Source of the DNA: Arcobacter porcinus
Lineage (GTDB): Bacteria; Campylobacterota; Campylobacteria; Campylobacterales; Arcobacteraceae
Direction of reading: 5' to 3'
Assembly (NCBI RefSeq): GCF_004299785.2
Contig: NZ_CP036246.2
Location: 124,001 to 188,000, forward strand
DNA length: 64,000 bases
Positions 1-9,428 of the stretch are shown here, piece by piece. The notes below the pieces were generated by a model. The model did not search any database. It was not told the origin of the DNA and saw only the letters and a list, made by a program, of their open reading frames with translations. A program made the translations under genes and the position numbers. The first letter of the stretch is position 1. Every line of letters begins with the position of its first letter.

Positions 1-1
1 A

Positions 2-2533
2 TTTTTGAAAGCTTCATTGGCATCTTTATTTAATATTGTTCCACTAAAACAAGAACCAGCACCACTTTTAATAGGTGAGCGAAGTAATGCAACAGGAAGT
101 AAAGCTTTTAGAGAACTTTTAAAAGCAAATGATTATGAAGGAACTTTAAGTGTTGCACAGCAACAAGTACGAGCTGGAGCTCATGTTATTGATGTTAGTG
201 TTGGATTTGCTGGAAGAGATGAACGAGAAGATATGGATAAAGTTGTTGCTTTATATTCGCAAAAAATCTCACTTCCACTTATGCCTGATTCTACTCAAAT
301 AAAAGCTTTAGAATCTGCTTTAAAACAAATTGGTGGAAGATGTATTATAAACTCTGTAAATCTTGAAGATGGAGAAGAGAAGTTTGATGAGGTTTGTAAA
401 CTAGCAAAAAAATTTGGTGCAGCACTTGTTTGTTTGGTTATTGATGAAGTTGGGATGGCAAAATCAAAAGAGAGAAAACTAGAGGTTGCTGAAAGAATAT
501 TTGATTTATGTGTAAATAGACATGGTTTTGATCCTGCTGATTTAGTATTTGATATGCTTACTTTTACAATTGGAAGTGGAGATGAAGAGTATAGAACAGC
601 TGGAATTGAAACTATGGAAGCAATTAGAGAGTTTCAAATAAGACATCCAGAAGCTGGTACAACTTTAGGATTATCAAATATATCATTTGGACTTGCTCAA
701 AATGCTAGAATTTATCTAAACTCAATCTATCTTGATCATTGTGTAAAAGCAGGGCTAACAAGTGCTATTGTAAATGTAAAACATATTATTCCATTAAATA
801 AAATAAGTGATGAAGATAAAAAAGCTTGTGATGATTTGATTTTTAATAATCAAGAAAATGGTGACCCACTATTTAAATTTATAGAGCATTTTTCAAATAT
901 TGAAGATAAAACTGAACAAAGTGATGAAGAGTATCAAAGTTTAAGTCCTGAAGAGAAAGTGAAAAAATTACTTTTGGATGGAGATAAAGAAAGAATGATA
1001 CCTTTAGTTCTTGAGCTAAAAGATTCTATGGCTCCTGAAATTATTGTAAATGAGTGGTTAATTGATGGAATGAAAGTAATAGGAGAGCTATTTGGAAGTG
1101 GGCAAATGCAACTTCCTTTTGTTCTTCAAAGTGCAGAAACTATGAAAACAACTGTTGATGCTTTAAATCCATATTTACCAAAACAAGAAAAAGTAAGTGA
1201 AACAACTATGGTGATTGGTACAGTTAAAGGCGATGTTCACGATGTTGGTAAAAATTTAGTTGATATTATTTTAAGCAATAATGGATTTAAAATTATAAAT
1301 ATTGGAATAAAAGCTGACTTATCAAAATTTTTAGAAGCGGCAAAAGAGCATAATGCAGATGCAATTGGAATGAGTGGATTACTTGTAAAAAGTACAGCTG
1401 TTATGAAAGAAAATCTTGAAGAGATGCAAAAGCTTGGAGTTAAAATTCCTGTTATGCTAGGTGGTGCTGCTCTTACAAAAAGCTTTGTAGATGATTATTG
1501 TAGAACAATTTATGATGGACCAATATTTTATTGTAGAGATGCTTTTGATGGTGTTATAGCTATGCAAAGAGTTGAAAAAGGTGGAGAACTTGATACACAA
1601 ATGGCTTCAGATTTAATTGAAAGAATTGATACAAGCGATAAAATAGAGAAAGAAGTAGTAGAAATTCCACCTTATGAAGAGATTGCAATGCCACAAAGAA
1701 CATTTATTGTTCCACCATATTGGCACAGAGTTGCAAAAACAGGTGATGAACTTGATAAAGAGCTTATCTTTTCTTGGATAAATCACAGAGTATTATTTAG
1801 ACAAAGATGGGGATATAAAAGAGGAAAACAGACTCCTGAAGCATTTATGAAATATGAAAGAGAAGTTGTTGAGCCAACTTATGAAGCAATAAAAGAAGAG
1901 TTAATTAGTAAAAAAGTATTTGACCCAATAGCAATTCATAGTTATTTTCCTTGTATTGCACAAGATAACAAACTTTATATTTTTGATAAAAAATATAGTT
2001 ATAACAATCTTGAAGAAGCAAAAAATATTCCACCATTAAGTGAAGCTATAAAAGTGATGGAATTTCCAAGACAAAGAAGAAAGCCTTTTAGATGTATAGC
2101 TGATTTTTTTGCAAATGATAGATTAGATGTTATAGGATTTACACTTGCAAGTGCTGGACTTAAAATAAGTGATTATGAAAGAGAGTATTATGATAAAGGT
2201 GAATTTACAAAATATTATCAAATTCACGGTGTTGGAGTTGAGTTAGCAGAAGCTTTAGCTGAGGTTTTGCATAAGCAAATAAGACTTGATTGGAATATAG
2301 TTCCAAATGAAGGTCATAAAATAAGTGATGTTCAGATGAAACAATATGTAGGATGTAGATATTCTCCAGGTTATGCAGCTTGTCCTGAACTTAGTCAAAG
2401 TAGAGATATTTTTGATTTATTAAATCCAGAAGAGTTTGGAATTGAAATAAGTGAAACTTTTCAAATGCATCCAGAACAAACAACTTGTGCAATTGTTGTT
2501 CACAACAAAGAGGCAAATTATTATAATGTATAA
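2..2533 (+). CDS. metH: Cobalamin-dependent methionine synthase, 3' part (5' end outside window)
   Basis: MetH transfers a methyl group from methyltetrahydrofolate to homocysteine through cobalamin in the cytoplasm. The visible ~843 residues begin at the pterin-binding domain (LLIGERSNATGS near the start) and continue through the cobalamin domain, with its DVHDVGKN motif, to the C-terminal AdoMet reactivation domain (RYSPGYAACPE). The homocysteine-binding N-terminal third is missing because the reading frame runs open through the left edge; full MetH is about 1150-1250 residues. The TTG at position 5 is therefore not the true start. The gene ends in a bidirectional hairpin. luxS, another gene of the activated-methyl cycle, lies 2 kb downstream on the other strand. 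Confidence 0.95.
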   Translation, partial: FLKASLASLFNIVPLKQEPAPLLIGERSNATGSKAFRELLKANDYEGTLSVAQQQVRAGAHVIDVSVGFAGRDEREDMDKVVALYSQKISLPLMPDSTQIKALESALKQIGGRCIINSVNLEDGEEKFDEVCKLAKKFGAALVCLVIDEVGMAKSKERKLEVAERIFDLCVNRHGFDPADLVFDMLTFTIGSGDEEYRTAGIETMEAIREFQIRHPEAGTTLGLSNISFGLAQNARIYLNSIYLDHCVKAGLTSAIVNVKHIIPLNKISDEDKKACDDLIFNNQENGDPLFKFIEHFSNIEDKTEQSDEEYQSLSPEEKVKKLLLDGDKERMIPLVLELKDSMAPEIIVNEWLIDGMKVIGELFGSGQMQLPFVLQSAETMKTTVDALNPYLPKQEKVSETTMVIGTVKGDVHDVGKNLVDIILSNNGFKIINIGIKADLSKFLEAAKEHNADAIGMSGLLVKSTAVMKENLEEMQKLGVKIPVMLGGAALTKSFVDDYCRTIYDGPIFYCRDAFDGVIAMQRVEKGGELDTQMASDLIERIDTSDKIEKEVVEIPPYEEIAMPQRTFIVPPYWHRVAKTGDELDKELIFSWINHRVLFRQRWGYKRGKQTPEAFMKYEREVVEPTYEAIKEELISKKVFDPIAIHSYFPCIAQDNKLYIFDKKYSYNNLEEAKNIPPLSEAIKVMEFPRQRRKPFRCIADFFANDRLDVIGFTLASAGLKISDYEREYYDKGEFTKYYQIHGVGVELAEALAEVLHKQIRLDWNIVPNEGHKISDVQMKQYVGCRYSPGYAACPELSQSRDIFDLLNPEEFGIEISETFQMHPEQTTCAIVVHNKEANYYNV

Positions 2534-2562
2534 AAATAAGAGAGATAAACTCTCTTATTTTT
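2534..2562. terminator. Bidirectional hairpin terminator between metH and doxX-like gene
   Basis: The sequence AATAAGAGAG, a short ATAAA loop and CTCTCTTATT form a near-perfect hairpin flanked by A and T runs. It can therefore end transcription of metH on the plus strand and of the convergent DoxX gene on the minus strand. Confidence 0.75.
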
Positions 2563-2564
2563 TA

Positions 2565-2975
2565 TTATGCTTTTAAGCTATATTTTCCTGAACCTATAAA
2601 CATAATAGAAATTGAACCTAAAAGATAAATTAAAGCTAGTTCAATTTTTAAGCCACCTACAGAATTTAGAGCAAATAATTCATGACTATGAGCTAAAAAT
2701 ATTGCTGCTACCATTGTAAGAGCAAGAAATAGAGCAGAAGTTCTTACAAAAATTCCTAAAACAATCATAATTGGGAATAAAACTTCACCTAAATAAACAC
2801 CATAAGCAAAAAACTCTGGTAAACCAGCTTTTACAGTTAAGTATTTTATTCCAGCAATTCCACCAACAATTTTTGCCCAACCATGAAATAGCATAAGACC
2901 ACCAATTGTTAATCTTAAAATTAATTTCCCAAGATCAGAACTTAAACCAGATAGTTTACTTTCAATACATTTCAT
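2565..2975 (-). CDS. DoxX family membrane protein
   Basis: A 136-residue inner-membrane protein with four predicted hydrophobic segments. It has the DoxX-family opening (LILRLTIGGLMLFHGWAKI) and a second conserved block (YGVYLGEVLFPIMIVLG). DoxX proteins are linked to redox or thiol stress and terminal oxidases in some bacteria, but no specific reaction can be given here. It is a stand-alone gene facing metH and sharing its terminator. A good ribosome site (AAGGAAT) precedes the ATG. Confidence 0.85.
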   Translation of the reverse strand: MKCIESKLSGLSSDLGKLILRLTIGGLMLFHGWAKIVGGIAGIKYLTVKAGLPEFFAYGVYLGEVLFPIMIVLGIFVRTSALFLALTMVAAIFLAHSHELFALNSVGGLKIELALIYLLGSISIMFIGSGKYSLKA

Positions 2976-3095
2976 ATTATTCCTTTATATTTTTTTGAGA
3001 TTGTACCTTGAAAATTATTATCAATAGATTAGGAGTTTTTAACTCTAATTTTAATAAAGTAAGATAAAATACAAAATTAATTTTTAGGGAAAGAT

Positions 3096-3590
3096 ATGAG
3101 AGAAAAAAGCATTTTGACTAGGATTTTAGATTTTGTTTACTCAAAATCTAAACAGCCAGTACTTTTAAAAGATCTATTAGTTGCTTCAATACAACATAGT
3201 AATGGACTTGAAGCAGATAGTACACGATTAGGATTTAGATTAAAACTTACAAGAGCTTATTTTGTTTATATAGGAATAGTTTTGTTTTTTTTAGTGCCAT
3301 TATCTTTGCTTACACATAAAGTATTAGCAAATATAGATTCTCATATTTCTATTTTGGGAGCTATGATAATTACAGCTTTAATTTTTATGGGATTTAATTA
3401 TTTTATAGATTTTCTAAAAACAAGTATGACAAAACAGAGTATTCAAAAAGCATGGAGTTTACATTTTCCATATTTTTCTTATAAAGAGTATTCTTCAAAG
3501 ATAAACTCTATTTTCCAACAAGCTTTAAGAGAAGAAGTACCAAAAAGAGATTTACAAAAATATATTTTGGATAGAGTTTCAACTCTTTAA
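3096..3590 (+). CDS. Small inner-membrane protein of unknown function
   Basis: I do not recognise this 164-residue protein. It has a charged N-terminal ~50 residues, then two clear membrane segments (about residues 54-74 and 84-104), then a basic cytoplasmic tail of ~60 residues. An AGGGAAAG ribosome site lies just before the ATG. The gene converges with the MnmC-like gene and overlaps its end by 4 bases. Codon use looks like that of neighbouring core genes, so it is probably a conserved lineage protein rather than an acquired one. Confidence 0.7.
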   Translation: MREKSILTRILDFVYSKSKQPVLLKDLLVASIQHSNGLEADSTRLGFRLKLTRAYFVYIGIVLFFLVPLSLLTHKVLANIDSHISILGAMIITALIFMGFNYFIDFLKTSMTKQSIQKAWSLHFPYFSYKEYSSKINSIFQQALREEVPKRDLQKYILDRVSTL

Positions 3591-4333
3591 TCATAAAGAG
3601 CTTTTAGCTCTTTATTTACAACTTTTTTCCACTCCATATCTACAATTTTTCCAAGGCTATTTTGTTCTTTTTTAAATCCTAGAGTTATTTTTTTATTTAA
3701 AGCTCTATCTTGATATATTCTAAAACCAGCTTCATACATTGATAATCTAATAGGTGTTGCAATAGCATAAGTTGTAAGAATACAATCTTCTTTACATATT
3801 TTATAAATATCTTCAAAATACTCTTTTGTCCAAAGTTCATAATTTACTTCACTAGAAAAAGCATCTTGAAAAACTATATCAAAATAGTTTGTCTCAAAAC
3901 TATTTATATATTTTCTTGCATCTTTAAAAGAGATCTCTATTTTTAGATTATTTTCTTCATATTCTTGATGTTCTGAAATAGCATTTATTATATGTTTTAT
4001 CTCTTCAAACTCTTGTGGAAATGGAAAATCTTTTAAAGAATAAACCAGACTTTCGTCTAGTTCAGGAGAAAAGATATTTATTTTTATATCAAGATTGTTT
4101 TTTAAAATATAGTAAATAGTTGAAAAAGTATTATATCCAATTCCAAAGCAAATATCCAAAATATTTAGCTCTTTTTTATCTTTATGAAGAGTAAAAGCTG
4201 GAATTATATGTTTGTGTAAAGCTTCGTTTATAGCTCCATCTTTTGTATTGTGAAAGTGCTGATTATATTTGTTTGAGTATAAAGTATTTGAGCCATCTTC
4301 TGTAAAAACTAAGATATTTTGATTATTTTCCAA
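3587..4333 (-). CDS. MnmC-like (DUF752) SAM-dependent methyltransferase
   Basis: The 248-residue protein matches the methyltransferase half of MnmC, which completes the mnm5s2U modification at the tRNA wobble position. The SAM-binding loop is ILDICFGIGYNTF. The family motif FQDAFSSEVNYELWT carries the catalytic Asp. The FAD-dependent oxidoreductase half of bifunctional E. coli MnmC is absent, as in many Campylobacterota that carry a stand-alone DUF752 protein. It lies 38 bases downstream of luxS on the same strand and may be co-transcribed. Confidence 0.8.
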   Translation of the reverse strand: MENNQNILVFTEDGSNTLYSNKYNQHFHNTKDGAINEALHKHIIPAFTLHKDKKELNILDICFGIGYNTFSTIYYILKNNLDIKINIFSPELDESLVYSLKDFPFPQEFEEIKHIINAISEHQEYEENNLKIEISFKDARKYINSFETNYFDIVFQDAFSSEVNYELWTKEYFEDIYKICKEDCILTTYAIATPIRLSMYEAGFRIYQDRALNKKITLGFKKEQNSLGKIVDMEWKKVVNKELKALYD

Positions 4334-4371
4334 ATGATTTGCTCATTTGGAAAGTTTTGTTTTTTGTCATT

Positions 4372-4887
4372 TTAGTTTCCTAAACTTGCCAGTTTTTCAT
4401 CACTTAAAAATAGTTTTTCGTTTGACATTACACCAATTTTTGTATTTAAAATATCACTTGCAATCTCTTTTGCCTCATCAAGTGAGTGCATTTCGCAAGT
4501 TCCACATTGAAAAATATTAAGCTCTGGAATATCGTTTTGATTTTTTACATTTAAAACATCTTTCATGGCATTTTCCCATGCAAGTGCAACTGTTTCTTCT
4601 TTTGGTTCACCAATTAAGCTCATATAAAAACCAGTTCTACAACCCATTGGAGAAACATCGATTATTTCAACTGTTGAAGAGTTTAAATGATCTCTTATAA
4701 ATCCAGCAAAAAGATGCTCTAAAGTGTGAGTTCCTCTTTCTGTCATCATCTTTTCATTTGGTTTGTAAAATCTTAAATCAAAAACTGTGATGATATCTCC
4801 TTTTGGAGTTTTCATTGTTTTTGCAACTCTTACTGCAGGTGCAGGCATAATTGTATGATCAACTCTAAAACTATCTAATAATGGCAT
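4372..4887 (-). CDS. luxS: S-ribosylhomocysteine lyase (LuxS)
   Basis: LuxS cleaves S-ribosylhomocysteine to homocysteine and the autoinducer-2 precursor DPD. At 171 residues it has the standard family length. The metal-binding HTLEH motif (inside [13 protein letters not shown]) and the later CGTCEMHSL segment, with its metal-ligand/catalytic residues, are intact. The N-terminal [19 protein letters not shown] is typical. It feeds homocysteine to MetH, encoded nearby. A TATAAT -10 box lies on the minus strand at 4929-4934 with an AAAGGAAT ribosome site before the ATG. Confidence 0.97.
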   Translation of the reverse strand: MPLLDSFRVDHTIMPAPAVRVAKTMKTPKGDIITVFDLRFYKPNEKMMTERGTHTLEHLFAGFIRDHLNSSTVEIIDVSPMGCRTGFYMSLIGEPKEETVALAWENAMKDVLNVKNQNDIPELNIFQCGTCEMHSLDEAKEIASDILNTKIGVMSNEKLFLSDEKLASLGN

Positions 4888-4928
4888 ATTTATTCCTTTG
4901 TTTTATATATTTTATGAAATTTTGAAAA

Positions 4929-4934
4929 ATTATA
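4929..4934 (-). promoter_or_regulatory. Probable -10 box of luxS
   Basis: Read on the minus strand this is a perfect TATAAT, about 40 bases upstream of the luxS ATG and preceded by a GGA context. No clear -35 is seen, which is normal for Campylobacterota. Confidence 0.5.
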
Positions 4935-5020
4935 TCCAAAGAAATGTAAAGTGCTATTAAATCATAATTTAGATTTCTTTGACTAAGATTAATCAAAAAT
5001 TATCTAAAAAAGAGTTTTCT

Positions 5021-6589
5021 ATGGAATTGGTTTATTTGTGGGTTGAGGATTATAAAAATATAAAGAAACAAGGGTTTAATTTTTCGCCTAGGTTTAAGTG
5101 TGAATATGATGAAGAAAAAAATGAATTAACAATAAATGAAAATAAAGATTATGTGAGTGTTTTCCCTGAAAATATAAATATTACTGCAATTGTTGGAGAG
5201 AATGGGAGTGGGAAAACTTCTATTTCTAACTTTATAAAAGAAATTTTTTCTAAACCTTTATATAAAAAAGAAAAAGAAGTATTAATATTATTTAAAAAAA
5301 AAGAAATTGATAATTTTGAATATATCTCAAATATAGATAATATAAATATAGACCATAAATTTAACTCAAATAAAATTAATAAATTACCAATGTATATTTT
5401 AAATTATTCAGCAGAATTTCAAAAAGAAAAAAATCATGATAATGATATTGTTATTTCTCCAAATGAAATTGCTAAAAATTTAACAGATAATTTTATTTAT
5501 AAAAAAGATTTTAAGATATCATCTTTTATGTTTATTCCTGAAATTATAGAAGTTTCTTTTAATTCAGATTCTTTAAATAAACAATTAGAAAATGTTTTAG
5601 AAAGAGAAAAACAAAGAATAATAAATAAAACTGTTAATGTTTCTTTAGATGAAGAAAAAGTAGCTGAAAAAGACATGAAAAATTCGATATATAACTTAGA
5701 AGATTATTCTGAAGAATTATTTAGTATTGAAGATACTTATCATAAGTTCTTAATTATTTGGTTTATTGACAATTATTATTTTGATTCAGACAGACTCTTA
5801 AATAAAGATTTTTTATTAAAAGAGTATCAGAAACAAGAAACTAATGAACAGATAAGTGAAGATGAATTGTTGGTAAATTTTAGTAAAAAGATAAATGATT
5901 TTACAGATAGAGAAAAAGAAATTTATTTTGAAATATTTTATCAATGTTTTTTATTTAATTTTATTGATTCACTACAAAGAGAATTTAAAGATTTAAGTCA
6001 TGGAGAAAGGGTTTTATTTGGTCAATTCATAAATATTTATCATTATATTAATAATATTAAAAGAACAATTATTCTAAATTTAGATGAGCCTGAGTTATCA
6101 TTACATCCAAATTGGCAGAAAAATTATATTTTTGAGATTATAAACCTATTACAACAATTTAATAATAAAATACATTTAGTAATAACTTCTCATTCTCCTT
6201 TTATTCTTTCAGATTTACCAAAAGAAAATGTAATTTTCTTAGAAAAAGGAAAACAAGTTTATCCATTTGAAGATGGAAAACAAACTTTTGGAGCAAATAT
6301 TCATACTTTACTTTCTCATGGGTTTTTTATGAATGATGGACTTATGGGAGAGTTTGCAAAAGATAAAATAAATAAAGTTTACAATTTTATTTCACAAAAA
6401 GATACAAGTTTTATAAAAACAAAAGAAGAAGCACAAAATATAATTAATCTTATTGGCGAACCAATGCTTAAAAAAGAACTTCAATTTTTATATGATGAAA
6501 AATTTGAAATTGATGATATAGATAAAAAAATAAGAGAGCATGAAGAAGCTATTGAAAAACTAAAATCAAAAAAGAAAAAAAATGATTAA
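5021..6589 (+). CDS. ptuA: Septu-type ATPase (PtuA-like), AAA/ABC ATPase
   Basis: A 522-residue cytoplasmic ATPase of the SMC/OLD-like AAA family. It has a Walker A loop GENGSGKT near residue 60, an ABC-type signature LSHGERVLFGQ, a Walker B with D-loop LNLDEPELSLHP, and a switch histidine in ITSHSPFIL. The opening MELVYLWVEDYKNIKKQGFNFSP is the hallmark start of Septu PtuA proteins. I therefore chose the ATG at 5021, which has a well-placed AAAAAAGAG, over the TTG at 4979. The next gene overlaps its end by 8 bases and encodes an HNH nuclease, giving the two-gene Septu arrangement. In Septu, PtuA assembles with the nuclease and gates its activity during phage infection. Confidence 0.85.
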   Translation: MELVYLWVEDYKNIKKQGFNFSPRFKCEYDEEKNELTINENKDYVSVFPENINITAIVGENGSGKTSISNFIKEIFSKPLYKKEKEVLILFKKKEIDNFEYISNIDNINIDHKFNSNKINKLPMYILNYSAEFQKEKNHDNDIVISPNEIAKNLTDNFIYKKDFKISSFMFIPEIIEVSFNSDSLNKQLENVLEREKQRIINKTVNVSLDEEKVAEKDMKNSIYNLEDYSEELFSIEDTYHKFLIIWFIDNYYFDSDRLLNKDFLLKEYQKQETNEQISEDELLVNFSKKINDFTDREKEIYFEIFYQCFLFNFIDSLQREFKDLSHGERVLFGQFINIYHYINNIKRTIILNLDEPELSLHPNWQKNYIFEIINLLQQFNNKIHLVITSHSPFILSDLPKENVIFLEKGKQVYPFEDGKQTFGANIHTLLSHGFFMNDGLMGEFAKDKINKVYNFISQKDTSFIKTKEEAQNIINLIGEPMLKKELQFLYDEKFEIDDIDKKIREHEEAIEKLKSKKKKND

Positions 6590-7499
6590 AATAGATATTG
6601 ATGAAACAATAGTAAATGACTTTTATAATGGTGTAAAAGAATATATAGGAAAGTATTTCTTTACATCAAACCCAGAGAAAAATTATTTCACAGATGAAAA
6701 AATAGAAGAAATTATAAAATGTGAGATTGATAATTTCCAAAGAATAATAGATGAAATAAATAGTTTAGGATTAAATCAAGAGATAATTAAAAAAGCTTTT
6801 GTGGGAGATAAAAGCAATTATTTTGGATATAAAAAATTTACAACAAAAGCGAAAACAAAGTATAGAGCATACAATTTATCAGAAGCTTTAAATATAGATG
6901 TATGTCCTTATTGTAATAAAAATTATACTTATACAATTGTTAATAAAACTCATCAATACATAAGACCTGATTTTGACCATTTTTTAGCAAAAGAAAAATA
7001 TCCTTATTTTGCAATGTCCTTTTATAATCTAATTCCTTCTTGTCAAGTTTGTAATAGAACATTGAAACATAGAAAAGAGTTCTCTTTAACAACACATTTA
7101 CATCCATATAAAGATGATTTTCATAGTATAAAAAAATTTACAACCAATAAACCTTTACTTCTATGCAATAATGAAAAAGATTTTGAAATAAAATTTAAAG
7201 ATAAATCAAAAGATAAACTACTACTAAAAAAAGCAAATAAAAATATAGAAGATTTTGCATTGCCTTTACAATATAATAAACATAAAGATATTGTTTTAGA
7301 ATTAAAAGATAGATATGACTTATATAATGATGATTCTATAAAAAATATTTTAAAAGATACAAAAGTATTCAAAGAGAAAGGTGAAGAATATATTAAATCT
7401 TTAGTAATTTGTTCAAGTACAAAAGACAAAGATATAAATAAACGCCCACTTTCAAAACTAATCAAAGATATAAGTGAAGAGTTAAAACTAATAAATTAA
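6582..7499 (+). CDS. ptuB: Septu-type HNH nuclease (PtuB-like)
   Basis: A 305-residue protein with an HNH endonuclease core. The zinc-ligand pair C108/C111 (CPYC), an RPDFDHFLAKEKYPY segment with D132-H133, N149 in YNLIPSC, and the second pair C154/C157 give the Cys-DH-N-CxxC pattern of PtuB. It is translationally coupled to the ATPase gene by an 8-base overlap. PtuB is the effector that cuts nucleic acid in Septu. There is no reverse transcriptase or msr/msd nearby, so this is plain Septu rather than a retron with PtuAB. A palindromic terminator follows at once. Confidence 0.83.
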   Translation: MIKIDIDETIVNDFYNGVKEYIGKYFFTSNPEKNYFTDEKIEEIIKCEIDNFQRIIDEINSLGLNQEIIKKAFVGDKSNYFGYKKFTTKAKTKYRAYNLSEALNIDVCPYCNKNYTYTIVNKTHQYIRPDFDHFLAKEKYPYFAMSFYNLIPSCQVCNRTLKHRKEFSLTTHLHPYKDDFHSIKKFTTNKPLLLCNNEKDFEIKFKDKSKDKLLLKKANKNIEDFALPLQYNKHKDIVLELKDRYDLYNDDSIKNILKDTKVFKEKGEEYIKSLVICSSTKDKDINKRPLSKLIKDISEELKLIN

Positions 7500-7508
7500 A
7501 GAAAATAA

Positions 7509-7532
7509 ATCTTTCTAGAAAGATATTTTTTA
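7509..7532 (+). terminator. Terminator after the Septu cassette
   Basis: ATCTTTCTAGAAAGAT is a perfect palindrome followed by ATTTTTTAT. It closes the two-gene cassette and separates it from the Mla operon. Confidence 0.55.
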
Positions 7533-7580
7533 TAAAATTCTGCTAAACTTCCCAAAGCTTATAAAAAAGAGAAAGGTATT

Positions 7581-8690
7581 ATGAAAAAAAGTACATATTT
7601 TACACTTGAAAATTATGAAAACAACTATAATCTAAATCTTCAAAATAGTTGGAATATAGAGAATCTTGAAAAAATTGTAAACTCTTTTAAAAATATATCT
7701 TTCCCAAAAAATGCAAATATAACTATTTCATTTGAAGATTTAAAAAAACTTGATAGTTCAGCAGCAATATTTTTAGTTTCAAAATTAAAAGAGCTAAAAG
7801 AGAATCAATTAAATTTTGAAGATGCAGATAAATATAAAAATATATTTCTTTTTTATTGGGATAATTTTGAACAAAAAGAGCAAGAGAAACAAAAAGAGAA
7901 CTTTATCTATAAAGTTGGAGAAAAAAGTTATAAAATTTATAAAACTTTTAATCTTTTTATTATTTTTGTTGGGGAGCTCTTTTTTCATCTTTATCAATCA
8001 CTATTTAGACCAAACAAAATAAGAGTAAAAACAGTTTTAGAGCAAATTGAAAGTTCAGCATATAAAGCACTTTTAATTGTAGTGGTTACCTCTTTTTTGG
8101 TTGGAGTTGTAATTGCTTACCAAGGAGCTGTTCAGCTTGAAAAATTTGGTGCAAATATTTTTGTTGTTGAGATGATAAGTATATCTATGTTTAGAGAGAT
8201 AGCTCCACTTATTACAGCTATTGTAATTGCTGGAAGAAGTGCAAGTTCTTATACAGCAGAAATAGGAGCTATGAAAATCACAGATGAGATAGATGCTATG
8301 AGAACTATGGGATTTGAACCAGCACTTTATTTAACTCTTCCAAGAGTTTTGGCTCTTGCTATCTCTCTTCCTTTATTGGTTTTTTTAAGTGATATTGTTG
8401 GAATTATGGGTGGAATGCTTGTGGCTTTTGCATCTTTAGATATTACATATTTAGAGTTTGTAAATAGATTACAAAATGAAGTTCCAGTAAAACATCTATT
8501 TTTGGGAGTTTTTAAAGCATTTGTATTTGGTATATTTATTGCACTTATTGCTTGTTTTAGAGGTTTTCAAGTAGAAAACAATACTACAAGTATTGGAAAA
8601 TATACAACAATGAGTGTTGTAAATTCTATTTTTATGGTTATTTTATTAGATGCCTTATTCTCTGTAATTTTTACAAAAATAGGAATATAA
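7581..8690 (+). CDS. mlaE: MlaE-family lipid ABC transporter permease with N-terminal STAS-like (MlaB) domain
   Basis: A 369-residue inner-membrane permease. Residues ~1-85 form a STAS-like domain (ISFEDLKKLDSSAAIFLVSKLKEL) resembling MlaB. Residues ~150-369 are the MlaE permease, with several membrane helices and the family block (VIAGRSASSYTAEIGAMKITDEIDAMRTMG). MlaE works with an ATPase (MlaF) and an MCE protein (MlaD) to move phospholipids across the periplasm. It is the first gene of a tightly packed four-gene operon, one base ahead of the ATPase. The MlaB domain is fused rather than separate. Confidence 0.9.
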   Translation: MKKSTYFTLENYENNYNLNLQNSWNIENLEKIVNSFKNISFPKNANITISFEDLKKLDSSAAIFLVSKLKELKENQLNFEDADKYKNIFLFYWDNFEQKEQEKQKENFIYKVGEKSYKIYKTFNLFIIFVGELFFHLYQSLFRPNKIRVKTVLEQIESSAYKALLIVVVTSFLVGVVIAYQGAVQLEKFGANIFVVEMISISMFREIAPLITAIVIAGRSASSYTAEIGAMKITDEIDAMRTMGFEPALYLTLPRVLALAISLPLLVFLSDIVGIMGGMLVAFASLDITYLEFVNRLQNEVPVKHLFLGVFKAFVFGIFIALIACFRGFQVENNTTSIGKYTTMSVVNSIFMVILLDALFSVIFTKIGI

Positions 8691-8691
8691 A

Positions 8692-9426
8692 ATGAATGTA
8701 GTTGAAGTAAAAAATATCTCTACAAGATTTGGTAAAAAAATTGTTCATGATAATATCTCTTTTGATATAAAACAAGGAGAGATATTTGGAATTTTGGGAA
8801 GTAGTGGTTCTGGAAAAACTGTACTTTTAAAACAACTTGTTATGTTAAATCCTATTCAAAAAGGTAGAGTAGAAATCCTTTCAAAAGATATTACAAAAAT
8901 AAGACAAAAAGATTTAGAAAAATTAAAAAGAGAGTTCTCTTATCTTTTCCAATTTGGGGCTTTGTTCTCTTTTTTAAATGTTATTGAGAATATTTCTGTA
9001 ATGCTAAAAGAGTACACTTCTTTGCCTGATGATGTGATTGAAAATATAGCATATACAAATCTTAAAATAGCAGGATTAAAAAAAGATAGTGCTTTTTTAT
9101 ATCCAAGTGAAATAAGTGGAGGAATGAAGAAAAAAGTTGCTCTTGCAAGATCTTTAGCTTTTAGTCCAAAGATTTTATTTCTTGATGAGCCAACAAGTGG
9201 ACTTGATCCAGCAAGTACAGAAGATGTAAATAAATTGTTGTTGTTTTTAAAAAATGAACTTAAAATGACAATAGTAATAATAACACATGACTTAGATACA
9301 ATAAAAAGTATGCTTGATAGATTTATTATAATAAATGGAAAAAAGATTTTTGATGGAACAATACAAGATGCTTTGAGTAGTGAAGATGAGTTTATACAAG
9401 AGTTTTTAAAAAGTAAAGGAAAATAA
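8692..9426 (+). CDS. mlaF: MlaF-family ABC transporter ATPase
   Basis: A 244-residue ABC ATPase with Walker A GSSGSGKT, signature ISGGMKKKVALARSL, Walker B ILFLDEPTSGLDP and H-loop ITHD. The GGMKKK form of the signature is characteristic of Mla/Ttg2-type lipid transporters. It couples ATP hydrolysis to the MlaE permease. It begins one base after mlaE stops and is followed two bases later by the MCE gene. Confidence 0.92.
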   Translation: MNVVEVKNISTRFGKKIVHDNISFDIKQGEIFGILGSSGSGKTVLLKQLVMLNPIQKGRVEILSKDITKIRQKDLEKLKREFSYLFQFGALFSFLNVIENISVMLKEYTSLPDDVIENIAYTNLKIAGLKKDSAFLYPSEISGGMKKKVALARSLAFSPKILFLDEPTSGLDPASTEDVNKLLLFLKNELKMTIVIITHDLDTIKSMLDRFIIINGKKIFDGTIQDALSSEDEFIQEFLKSKGK

Positions 9427-9428
9427 AG

